In this document: piece after piece, positions 1-5,454 of the stretch
How the letters are laid out: each line of letters opens with the position of its first letter
Numbering within the stretch: the stretch's first letter is position 1
Source: Syntrophomonas sp. UBA1376
Lineage (GTDB): Bacteria > Bacillota > Syntrophomonadia > Syntrophomonadales > Syntrophomonadaceae
DNA length: 13,374 bases
Direction: 5' to 3'
Assembly: GCA_002305535.1 (NCBI GenBank)
Contig: DBRE01000042.1
Location: forward strand, 1 to 13,374
The notes under the pieces: generated by a model
What the model was told of the DNA's origin: nothing
Database searches by the model: none
What the model saw: only the letters and a program-made list of their open reading frames with translations
Made by a program: the position numbers and the translations under genes

Positions 1-291
1 CAAGCCTTCCAGGAAATAACCAAAGCGGTCAATATGGTAAGCCAGCAAATCCAGGAGATGTCGGCAGCCAGTCAGGAAATGGCAGCTAGTGCTGAAACCG
101 CTATCGAAGCCATAGAAGCAACTACCAAAACAGCCATGGAAAATGCCCAGTCCGCTAATAAAATCAGTGATATCGCTCAGGATCAGATGGCTGGTGTGGA
201 AGAAATGGATGTTGCCATCGATAAATTAACCGAGGTAATAGCAGGCCTGGAGCAATCGGTAGCCTTCTTCAAGATTGAAGCGGCTTCATAA
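1..291 (+). CDS. Methyl-accepting chemotaxis protein, C-terminal fragment (5' end outside window)
   Basis: The reading frame is open from base 1 to the TAA at 289-291 and gives 96 residues, so the gene begins left of the window. The residues form one long amphipathic coiled coil rich in Ala, Glu, Gln, Ser and Met. It contains repeated EMSAASQEMAAS-type heptads, then a run ending in a short hydrophobic tail (VAFFKIEAAS). This matches the descending helix of the cytoplasmic signalling hairpin of methyl-accepting chemotaxis proteins, after the CheA/CheW-contacting tip. The tip, HAMP, membrane and sensor parts are not visible, so the ligand is unknown. No C-terminal CheR-docking pentapeptide is present. 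A coiled coil alone is weak evidence, but the order of heptads and the FFKI ending are typical of the family. Confidence 0.85.
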   Translation, partial: QAFQEITKAVNMVSQQIQEMSAASQEMAASAETAIEAIEATTKTAMENAQSANKISDIAQDQMAGVEEMDVAIDKLTEVIAGLEQSVAFFKIEAAS

Positions 292-338
292 TGAGAGAAT
301 AATCCGGTACCAATAATGTGCAGTGGGGAGGGAAGAAT

Positions 339-527
339 ATGAAACCGGAAAGCATAATAGCCCGTTGTTTGATGTGCGGTAAAAGCTATGACTTACCTAC
401 AGATCATAAAGATTATGCCAAGCTAGCCGCCAGTCAATCATCGGCACCCACCTTCATTTGTGATCATTGTGGTTATCGTGTTCGCCATGAAGCAGATGAA
501 CAACAAAAACCTAAAAAACCTATATAG
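339..527 (+). CDS. Small two-CxxC zinc-ribbon-like protein (DUF2197/YlaI-like)
   Basis: This 62-residue protein has CLMC at residues 10-13 and CDHC at 41-44, the spacing expected of a small zinc ribbon. The tail is basic and polar. It resembles the DUF2197 (YlaI-like) proteins of Firmicutes, whose function is unknown. The start was placed at ATG 339 because GGGAGGGAAG lies just upstream at a suitable distance; an in-frame start at 318 would add seven residues without a better ribosome site. Its stop codon TAG (525-527) overlaps the AGGAGG that serves the next gene, so the two are probably translationally linked. It likely heads a three-gene unit with the hydrolase and the YigZ protein. Zinc binding is inferred from the cysteines. 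Any nucleic-acid-binding or regulatory role would be a guess. Confidence 0.75.
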   Translation: MKPESIIARCLMCGKSYDLPTDHKDYAKLAASQSSAPTFICDHCGYRVRHEADEQQKPKKPI

Positions 528-536
528 GAGGAACTA

Positions 537-1292
537 GTGCAACAGATAGCGATCAATAACCGAGACGGCCGTAGATTATCAGCGCTGTTAAGTCTTCCCA
601 CTGATCCTCGTTGCCTGATCATTGCTTGCCATGGCTTTCGAGGAGCTAAGGAAAACGGCGGTAGGATCTACAGCCTAGGCGAAAAGTTGAGCCAAATCGG
701 TATGGGCTTGCTAGCGTTTGACTTTCAGGGCAGTGGTCAGAGTGAGGGACAGTATAGCAATCTGACCCTCACTCGCCAGGCCAGTGATTTGCAGGATGTC
801 ATCAACTATGCCTACCAGCGATTCCAATTGCCGATCATAGCACTGGGACGTAGTTTTGGTGGTAGTACCATCTTAGCCGGAGCTAGTCAGGATTCTCTCA
901 TAGCCGGGTACATATTTTGGTCTACTACTATTTTCTTAAAAGAGACCTTTACTGGCTTAGACCCGGTTTTGGCTGATCAGTTGGAGAAGGGCAATACTAT
1001 TGTCTTGACAGACGAGAAGGGCGATTATAAACTTGACCCCGATCTTTTCCAGGATTTTGCTGATCATAACATGGATGATTATATCAGGGCTATCGGCAAT
1101 CGGCCAGTTTTGATTGTGCATGGCCTGTCTGATGAAGTGGTACCAACTAAGAATGCCGAACATTTAGCTCAATTACTACCTCAAGCCCAGTTACATCTGT
1201 TGGCAGGAGCCGACCACCGTTTTACCCAGCACACGGCTCAGAGAGAAGATCTGACCATCCAGTGGTTGGCCAAGCTCTGGAAGGATAACTGA
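537..1292 (+). CDS. Alpha/beta hydrolase (serine esterase/acyl hydrolase type)
   Basis: This 251-residue protein has a full alpha/beta-hydrolase layout. HGFRGAKEN at 32-40 supplies the oxyanion region, FDFQGSGQSEG at 61-71 is the strand-turn after beta-4, and GRSFGG at 104-109 is the nucleophile elbow with Ser106. HGLSDEVVP at 195-203 gives the acid Asp199, and GADHRF at 224-229 gives the His227 base. The triad is therefore complete. No signal peptide is seen, so it is cytoplasmic. The substrate cannot be told; close-looking proteins are annotated as esterases or acyl-amino-acid-like hydrolases. The start is GTG at 537, five bases after AGGAGG (526-531), which itself overlaps the stop of the preceding gene. 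Only 5 bases separate its stop from the YigZ start, supporting an operon. Confidence 0.88.
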   Translation: MQQIAINNRDGRRLSALLSLPTDPRCLIIACHGFRGAKENGGRIYSLGEKLSQIGMGLLAFDFQGSGQSEGQYSNLTLTRQASDLQDVINYAYQRFQLPIIALGRSFGGSTILAGASQDSLIAGYIFWSTTIFLKETFTGLDPVLADQLEKGNTIVLTDEKGDYKLDPDLFQDFADHNMDDYIRAIGNRPVLIVHGLSDEVVPTKNAEHLAQLLPQAQLHLLAGADHRFTQHTAQREDLTIQWLAKLWKDN

Positions 1293-1297
1293 CCATA

Positions 1298-1918
1298 ATG
1301 AACTATACCAGCATTCGCCAGGACGTTGTTACCGAACTGGAGATTAAGAAAAGCCGATTCATTACTTGGGTGAGCCCCATTAGCAGCCAGTCCGAGGCTG
1401 AGCAAAAGATCTCAGCATCACGGCAACGCTGGCCGGGAGCCACCCATTACTGTTTTGCCTGGATTACTCGAGATCCGCTTATGGAGAGGTGTAGTGATGA
1501 TGGGGAACCGTCCGGTACAGCGGGAGTGCCAATATTGACTGTCCTAAAAAACAGCGGCTTGGGAAACATTTTAACAGTAGTGGTTCGCTATTTTGGAGGA
1601 ACCTTGCTGGGAGCCTCAGGATTAGTTAGAGCTTATTCAGATTCTACCCGGCATGCTCTGGAACAGGCTGACATAGTGAACTATGAAAATGGATTACTGA
1701 TAAAATTGATTATAGAATACACTGATTTTGGTCTGATTCAGCACCGCTTCCTGTCCGCACCAGAAGTAAGTTCACAGGGAATTGAGTACGGTGAACAGGT
1801 AACAATATCGGCGACCCTGTCTCTAACTAGTTGGGCCAAGTGGGAAAGAGAAATCACTGAGATGACCAGCGGACGAGCTAAGTATCAAATCATTGCGGAG
1901 AGAATAGTGGCTGTTTAA
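1298..1918 (+). CDS. YigZ/IMPACT family protein (UPF0029)
   Basis: This 206-residue protein has an N-terminal Impact domain at about 15-120 with the family signatures HYCFAW (50-55), SDDGEPSGTAG (66-76) and VVRYFGGTLLGASGLVRAY (95-113). A C-terminal DUF1949-like ferredoxin-fold region follows (about 135-195). Length and order match E. coli YigZ and B. subtilis YvyE. The family is related to eukaryotic IMPACT, a translation-control factor. The bacterial role is not firmly known; ribosome or nucleic-acid contact is suspected from the structure. ATG 1298 lies 5 bases after the hydrolase stop, with only a weak purine-rich ribosome site (AAGGATAA), which suggests translational coupling. The product is cytoplasmic. 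This is the last gene of the 339-1918 unit and faces the thioesterase gene tail to tail. Confidence 0.9.
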   Translation: MNYTSIRQDVVTELEIKKSRFITWVSPISSQSEAEQKISASRQRWPGATHYCFAWITRDPLMERCSDDGEPSGTAGVPILTVLKNSGLGNILTVVVRYFGGTLLGASGLVRAYSDSTRHALEQADIVNYENGLLIKLIIEYTDFGLIQHRFLSAPEVSSQGIEYGEQVTISATLSLTSWAKWEREITEMTSGRAKYQIIAERIVAV

Positions 1919-1995
1919 AGAAGGATGTCATTTTCATAGCAATTATTGGTGATAGTCTGCTTGGCACTGATACTCGAATCTTGACTCAACTTCCA

Positions 1996-2433
1996 TTATT
2001 TATTTAGTCTAATATAATCACAGCTTGCGGTAGCTATCAATTTATTATCTCGGTTATAGGCTTCAGCCATCATATGTATTTTGGTTCTGCCCTGTGTCTT
2101 AACCATAGCGGTTATGATCAACTCATCTTCTTCAAAAATAGGACGATGGTAGCTGGTAATAATATCGATCATAGTGGTGGCAGTACTTTTCGTAGCTGAA
2201 TAGCATAGAGGCCCAAATACATTGTCGAAAGCAGCGGTAATAAATCCCCCCTGCATTGATCCTGCCGGATTTAAATAATTTCTTAACACGGGAAAACCAA
2301 TAGTCAATTGTTCACCTTCCACATGATCCAGCACTCTAGCCTGCATGGAACTGAAACAGTGTGGAATCGGACCCAGGTCGATACTGTCTGGATCTATTTC
2401 GGGTTTTCTGTTTATGGGGTTGGTTGTCTTCAC
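1996..2433 (-). CDS. PaaI-type hotdog-fold thioesterase
   Basis: This is a hotdog-fold protein of 145 residues from the chosen start. The central segment has the PaaI-like active-site pattern: Asn55, then Q61-G62-G63 at the start of the long hotdog helix, and Asp70 in the FDNVFG turn. Strands typical of the fold follow (TSYHRPIF, ELIITAMVKTQGRTKIHMMAEAY, LIATASCDYI segments). Relatives hydrolyse acyl-CoA thioesters, often medium-chain or aromatic; the substrate here is unknown. Gln replaces the His of the common HGG motif, as in several family branches. GTG 2433 was preferred because GAGAGG (2441-2446) lies 7 bases upstream. An in-frame ATG at 2481 adds 16 residues but sits inside the terminal repeat of the neighbouring repeat element and has no clear ribosome site. 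The gene is monocistronic, convergent with yigZ. Confidence 0.8.
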   Translation of the reverse strand: MKTTNPINRKPEIDPDSIDLGPIPHCFSSMQARVLDHVEGEQLTIGFPVLRNYLNPAGSMQGGFITAAFDNVFGPLCYSATKSTATTMIDIITSYHRPIFEEDELIITAMVKTQGRTKIHMMAEAYNRDNKLIATASCDYIRLNK

Positions 2434-2473
2434 ATCTAAACCTCTCTTTTCCTGGTACTGTTCTATATGTAAA

Positions 2474-2627
2474 TTCTGCATAATTCGATAAATCTTTCAA
2501 TACTGTCACTCTGAGCGATAGCGAAGAGTCTTGTAAATGCGGTAGATCCTTCGCTACCGCTCAGGATGATATTTCTAACAGTTACCTGGTAATTAGTAGA
2601 AAAGTTAATAAAGTTAATTATGCAAAA
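2474..2627. repeat. MITE-like repeat element, copy 1
   Basis: The left end TTCTGCATAATT (2474-2485) is the inverse of the right end AATTATGCAAAA (2616-2627) with one mismatch. The 68-base core (2504-2571) is a long imperfect palindrome. CTGAGCG-at-AGCGAAG pairs with CTTCGCT-ac-CGCTCAG around a loop of about 22 bases. The core differs at 5 of 68 positions from the core at 11906-11973, and the arms between core and ends are also alike (the left arms share an ATAAATC...T.AATA pattern). No coding capacity and no clear target-site duplication were seen. This fits a non-autonomous, hairpin-forming mobile or REP-type repeat. The core resembles a CTGAGCG/AGCGAAGA palindrome repeated in many bacterial genomes (recalled, not searched). 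Confidence 0.8.
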
Positions 2628-2873
2628 CTTCCATATTACTACTATTTTAATGAAAAACCCGCCGCCTTACCACCATAAGGTCATAAGAATCTGATTAATA
2701 TTGATTTCTCACTCCGAAGGGTAATAGCATGGCGGTGCCGAAATTACAAAATAGGTGCATATGATAATAGCAAAGAACCTGTATGCAAGCGGTAGGCTAA
2801 ACCAGAATTGCTGGGTCCACAGAAGGATGCTTTGGGAATCACTTCCAAAAAAACATTGGTGGGAGGAGTTGTC
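2628..2873. other. Gene-free spacer between repeat copy 1 and the YccF gene
   Basis: About 245 bases between the repeat element and the YccF start codon. Reading frames are short and interrupted on both strands, and none has a convincing ribosome site. A TTG-started extension of the YccF frame reaches back to 2808 but lacks a ribosome site. The spacer presumably holds the YccF promoter, but no clean -35/-10 pair was found. A stretch around 2740-2810 contains GCAAAG and CTAAACC words but does not make a recognised riboswitch. Confidence 0.5.
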
Positions 2874-3245
2874 ATGAAGTTTATTGGTAACATCATCTGG
2901 CTTTTGATTGGCGGTATCATTGCATCAATAGCTTGGTTTTTGGCAGGTCTGATTTTGTGCATTACTATTATTGGCATACCCTTTGGTCTGCAGTGTTTTA
3001 AGATCGCCGGTTTTGTGCTGTGGCCTTTCGGCCGGGAAATCGAGCTGGGTCACTTTGGAGCAGGCGGGCTTATTTTCAACATTGTCTGGCTGGTCGTTTT
3101 TGGCTGGGAGTTTGCAATTGCCCATTTGATTATTGGTTTACTCTTCTGCATTACCATCATCGGCATTCCTTTTGGACTGCAACATTTCAAATTGTCCCAG
3201 CTTGGCCTCATCCCCTTCGGAGCCCAAATTCAGCAAAAACAGTAA
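2874..3245 (+). CDS. YccF domain inner-membrane protein
   Basis: This 123-residue, strongly hydrophobic protein is built as two tandem YccF (DUF307) modules. CITIIGIPFGLQ plus a following FK occurs at 29-43 and again at 92-106, a repeat period of 63 residues, and each copy is followed by a ...PFG.(E/Q)I turn (51-56, 114-119). Hydrophobic helices lie at about 4-34 and 66-99. Family members are integral cytoplasmic-membrane proteins of unknown function. ATG 2874 was chosen because GGGAGGAG ends 5 bases upstream; an upstream in-frame TTG at 2808 has no such site. The gene stands alone on the + strand, followed at once by a hairpin terminator, and faces the carbonic-anhydrase-like gene. Confidence 0.88.
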   Translation: MKFIGNIIWLLIGGIIASIAWFLAGLILCITIIGIPFGLQCFKIAGFVLWPFGREIELGHFGAGGLIFNIVWLVVFGWEFAIAHLIIGLLFCITIIGIPFGLQHFKLSQLGLIPFGAQIQQKQ

Positions 3246-3279
3246 GGCCGGGGAGACATATGACTTCCCCCTGCCTTTT
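3244..3279 (+). terminator. Probable intrinsic (bidirectional) terminator after the YccF gene
   Basis: AAGGC (3244-3248) plus GGGGAG pairs with CTTCCCC plus GCCTT (3273-3277), leaving an 8-base loop and a short T run (3276-3279). On the opposite strand the same stem is followed by ACTGTTTTT. It lies between two convergent genes and could serve both. The T run on the + strand is short, so efficiency is uncertain. Confidence 0.6.
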
Positions 3280-3314
3280 AGACATGCCTGTCTGACATAA
3301 CATCCAAAATGGTG

Positions 3315-3866
3315 TTACTTCTTATAAAGCTTGTCGATATTGTCAATTAGCTGAAAAGTTGTATTGTAGCGATCACAGAGATCCTGGTATATTTCTACTG
3401 CGGCTTTAGTAAAAATACGCTGGTTTTCGTTAGTATCTTTGATTACTTTTGCGGGACTACCAAAAGCCAATTTGTTATCAGGAATGACGGAATTTGCAGG
3501 CAGCAAACTGCCTGCACCTATGAAACAACCGGTACCCACCTGACAGCCATCACATATTACTGAACCCATTCCGATAGTAACATTGCTTTTTATAATACAG
3601 GGACCATGAATTATGGCCCCATGCCCTATATCTACGTTCTCTTCAATCAGAGCAGTAGTATCAGGCCGCGCATGGATAACACAGTTTTCCTGAACATTTG
3701 ATCCGTCGCTAATTACAATGCGGCCATAATCGCCCCGCAAAACGGCACCTGCACCAATGAAACACTTTTTTCCTACAGTGACATCCCCAATCAGAATGGC
3801 GTCAGGATGAACAAAACACGATTCATCCAGCTGGGGCATCTTACCTTCAAACTCATAAAACGGCAT
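3315..3866 (-). CDS. Gamma carbonic anhydrase-like / PaaY-type hexapeptide-repeat protein
   Basis: This 183-residue protein is a left-handed beta-helix of hexapeptide repeats (I-G-D-V-T-V, I-G-A-G-A-V, I-G-H-G-A-I, I-G-M-G-S-V and so on, about residues 18-145). A C-terminal helix follows (about 150-183). His65, His82 and His87 (in VIHA and IGHGAIIHG) match the three zinc/iron ligands of gamma-class carbonic anhydrases, so the metal site across the trimer interface looks intact. The family includes Cam, PaaY, CaiE and YrdA; many members are annotated carbonic anhydrases but some act on thioesters or have no known activity. ATG 3866 follows AAAGGAGC by 7 bases; a TTG at 3884 in frame lies before that ribosome site and is not favoured. 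It lies 46 bases downstream of the aminotransferase and is probably cotranscribed. Confidence 0.85.
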   Translation of the reverse strand: MPFYEFEGKMPQLDESCFVHPDAILIGDVTVGKKCFIGAGAVLRGDYGRIVISDGSNVQENCVIHARPDTTALIEENVDIGHGAIIHGPCIIKSNVTIGMGSVICDGCQVGTGCFIGAGSLLPANSVIPDNKLAFGSPAKVIKDTNENQRIFTKAAVEIYQDLCDRYNTTFQLIDNIDKLYKK

Positions 3867-3912
3867 AAAAACTGCTCCTTTCAAAGTCAGACCACTATCT
3901 TAACAAAAGTTA

Positions 3913-5106
3913 TTATTTCAAATTCAGTTCCTCAGCTAACTGCTGGAAAACGGGGAGAGAATTTTCAATGATTTTTCGACTCACACAATAGGAGACTCGA
4001 AAATATCCTGGTTTACCAAAGGAGACTCCCGGAACTACCAGCAGATTTTTTTGCTGGGCCATTTCAATGAATTCCATTTCATCAGCCGTAGGGCTTTGAG
4101 GAAACAGGTAAAAAGCTCCCTGGGGTTTGACCATCTTGTAACCCATCTGAGTAAGTGAGTTGTAGAATAGATCTCGCTTATCCTGGTATTCGGCAATATC
4201 TATAGATTCTCGCTGTAGCTTGGCGACTAAACGCTGCATTAAAGCAGGAGCATTTACATAACCCAACACCCGATTAGCCAAAGTCATAGCCCCCATAAGC
4301 AGATCTACCTGCGGGATATCTGGATTGGCTGCCAGGTAACCAATTCGCTCCCCAGGTAAGGCTAGGTCTTTGCTGTGGGATGTGACCAAAATACTGTAGC
4401 GGATATACTTGAATACCGAGGGAACCTCCATACCATCGTAGGCAATCTTTGCATAAGGTTCATCAGAGATTACATAAATAGGACGTCCATATTTTTGGCT
4501 AGCTGCTTCCAGCAGCGAGTTAAGAGCTTCCAGTGAGGAGGATGGGTATATCACTCCCGTCGGGTTGTTGGGGGTGTTGATTATTATCGCCCGGGTTTTG
4601 GAAGTAAGGGCTTGCTCAATGGCAGCAATATCAATCTGAAAATCTTCCTGAGTGTCCACGACGCGATGTACGCCGCCGTGATTGGCAATGTAGAACTTGT
4701 ACTCCACAAAGAAGGGAGCCAGAATGATCACTTCATCCCCGGGATCCAATATGGCTTTCAAGGAGCAATTGAGCGCCCCGCTAGCCCCTACCGTCATAAT
4801 AACGTGTTCACCGGTTACGGGCTGACCGCTTTTCTCCGCCAGCACTTCAGCAATAGCCGAGCGGGTTTCCATATAACCAGCGTTACTCATATAACGGTGC
4901 ATTCCAGGTATCGGCTGCATAGCCAAATCCCGCAAACCCTCCAAAAAGGCTTGAGGAGGCTCCAGATCGGGGTTGCCTATTGAAAAGTCATAGACATTGT
5001 CTTCTCCGTAAATTTTCTTAAGTCGTGTGCCTTCCTCGAACATTTTCCGAATCAAGGAAGAACCTCCCATTTGTTCTTGTATGCCACGTGCAATGGTCAT
5101 AGACAT
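3913..5106 (-). CDS. Pyridoxal-phosphate-dependent aminotransferase, class I/II (aspartate aminotransferase fold)
   Basis: This is a fold-type I aminotransferase, 397 residues from the chosen start. FSIGNPDLEPP lies near residues 41-51 (substrate-binding glycine region). TVGASGALN (about 105-113) binds the cofactor phosphate. NTPNNPTG (177-184) carries the conserved Asn, and ISDEPY (213-218) the Asp and Tyr that hold the pyridine ring. SHSKDLALPGERIGY has the Schiff-base Lys246, and FRVSYC near the C terminus holds the carboxylate-binding Arg. The amino donor cannot be read from the sequence; aspartate, alanine or aromatic acids are all possible. ATG 5106 follows AAAAGGAG by 4 bases; ATG 5100 (two residues shorter) is equally plausible, whereas the ATG at 5121 precedes the ribosome site. 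No gene next to it reveals the pathway. Confidence 0.9.
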   Translation of the reverse strand: MSMTIARGIQEQMGGSSLIRKMFEEGTRLKKIYGEDNVYDFSIGNPDLEPPQAFLEGLRDLAMQPIPGMHRYMSNAGYMETRSAIAEVLAEKSGQPVTGEHVIMTVGASGALNCSLKAILDPGDEVIILAPFFVEYKFYIANHGGVHRVVDTQEDFQIDIAAIEQALTSKTRAIIINTPNNPTGVIYPSSSLEALNSLLEAASQKYGRPIYVISDEPYAKIAYDGMEVPSVFKYIRYSILVTSHSKDLALPGERIGYLAANPDIPQVDLLMGAMTLANRVLGYVNAPALMQRLVAKLQRESIDIAEYQDKRDLFYNSLTQMGYKMVKPQGAFYLFPQSPTADEMEFIEMAQQKNLLVVPGVSFGKPGYFRVSYCVSRKIIENSLPVFQQLAEELNLK

Positions 5107-5224
5107 GCTTCTCCTTTTCATTATTAGCTATAGGAATATTCTACCCCAATTGACCACTACCGGGCGATACTACTTTGAGAAGAGCCGCCTATCAGATCTT
5201 GGAGGCCCAAAGTAAGAAGGATCA

Positions 5225-5250
5225 GGGGTGTCCATTTAGGAAAACGCCCC
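5225..5250 (+). promoter_or_regulatory. GC-rich dyad upstream of the otsAB -10 element (possible operator)
   Basis: GGGGTG (5225-5230) pairs with CGCCCC (5245-5250) including one T-G wobble, and inside it TCC (5231-5233) can pair with GGA (5239-5241). No T run follows on either strand, so it is not a typical terminator. It lies just where a -35 region and an activator site would fall relative to TATAAT 5269-5274. An operator role is inference only. Confidence 0.3.
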
Positions 5251-5268
5251 CAAAAAGCCAATTTGTAC

Positions 5269-5274
5269 TATAAT
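5269..5274 (+). promoter_or_regulatory. Candidate -10 element for the trehalose operon
   Basis: A perfect TATAAT in an A/T-rich stretch (TTTGTACTATAATATATTT). No sequence like TTGACA is found 16-18 bases upstream (that position is C-rich) and there is no extended -10 TG. If used, the promoter would probably need an activator or another contact. The predicted transcript start near 5281 would leave a leader of about 170 bases before otsAB. Confidence 0.4.
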
Positions 5275-5357
5275 ATATTTGGGGTAAAGGCAATTTAGAT
5301 GATAACCACCAGGTCGAATTGTGATTCAAAAGAGAAAGAATTGGTTCACGCTACCCT

Positions 5358-5421
5358 AAGAGGCTTATATTCTCGGTGATTCTAGTTCGAAGTTTTTGGA
5401 TCTCACACCTCTTTCACTAGA
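5358..5421 (+). promoter_or_regulatory. Potentially structured 5' leader of the trehalose operon
   Basis: AAGAGG (5358-5363) is complementary to CCTCTT (5408-5413), and GTGA (5376-5379) to TCAC (5403-5406) nested inside it. TCTAGT (5381-5386) is complementary to ACTAGA (5416-5421), which crosses the outer stem, giving either a pseudoknot or two alternative folds. It ends about 20 bases before the GGGGGAGG ribosome site. No known riboswitch class was recognised; stems of 4-6 bp can occur by chance. Confidence 0.3.
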
Positions 5422-5454
5422 GACTATAGGAGCAACAATGGGGGAGGTACAAAA

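Larger units (their letters stand above)
5107..5454. other. Gene-free divergent region between aminotransferase and otsAB
   Basis: About 350 bases separate two divergently transcribed genes, with no supportable coding sequence. It holds a 7-bp dyad TACTTTG...CAAAGTA (5171-5177 / 5208-5214) enclosing GCCT...AGGC (5187-5190 / 5203-5206). It also holds a GC-rich dyad at 5225-5250, a TATAAT at 5269-5274, and a leader of about 170 bases with several possible stems before the otsAB ribosome site. A short in-frame reading of 5027-5215 overlaps the aminotransferase antisense and is not believable. Confidence 0.6.

Noticed and set aside
1919..1995. Possible terminator between the convergent yigZ and thioesterase genes.
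   Set aside because: No stem of useful length with a following T run was found; only 3-4 bp pairings occur.
2725..2815. GCAAAG and CTAAACCA words upstream of the YccF gene suggesting a cyclic-di-GMP-I riboswitch.
   Set aside because: The defining GCAAACC / GACGCAAAG pairing and the tetraloop-receptor stems are absent.
3020..3295. A 91-codon frame overlapping the YccF gene.
   Set aside because: It is an out-of-frame shadow of the YccF coding sequence and runs across the terminator.
3291..3319. Inverted repeat TAACATC...GGTGTTA after the YccF gene as a second terminator.
   Set aside because: The stem is short, A/T-rich with a wobble pair, and has no T run on either strand.
4612..4983. A 123-codon + strand frame within the aminotransferase gene.
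   Set aside because: It is wholly antisense to a well-supported gene with all its PLP-binding motifs; it has no recognisable domain or ribosome site.
5328..5402. A tRNA-like string (GGTTCACGC ... AGTTCGAAG) in the otsAB leader.
   Set aside because: No 7-bp acceptor stem, no paired T arm around TTCGAAG and no anticodon arm can be built.
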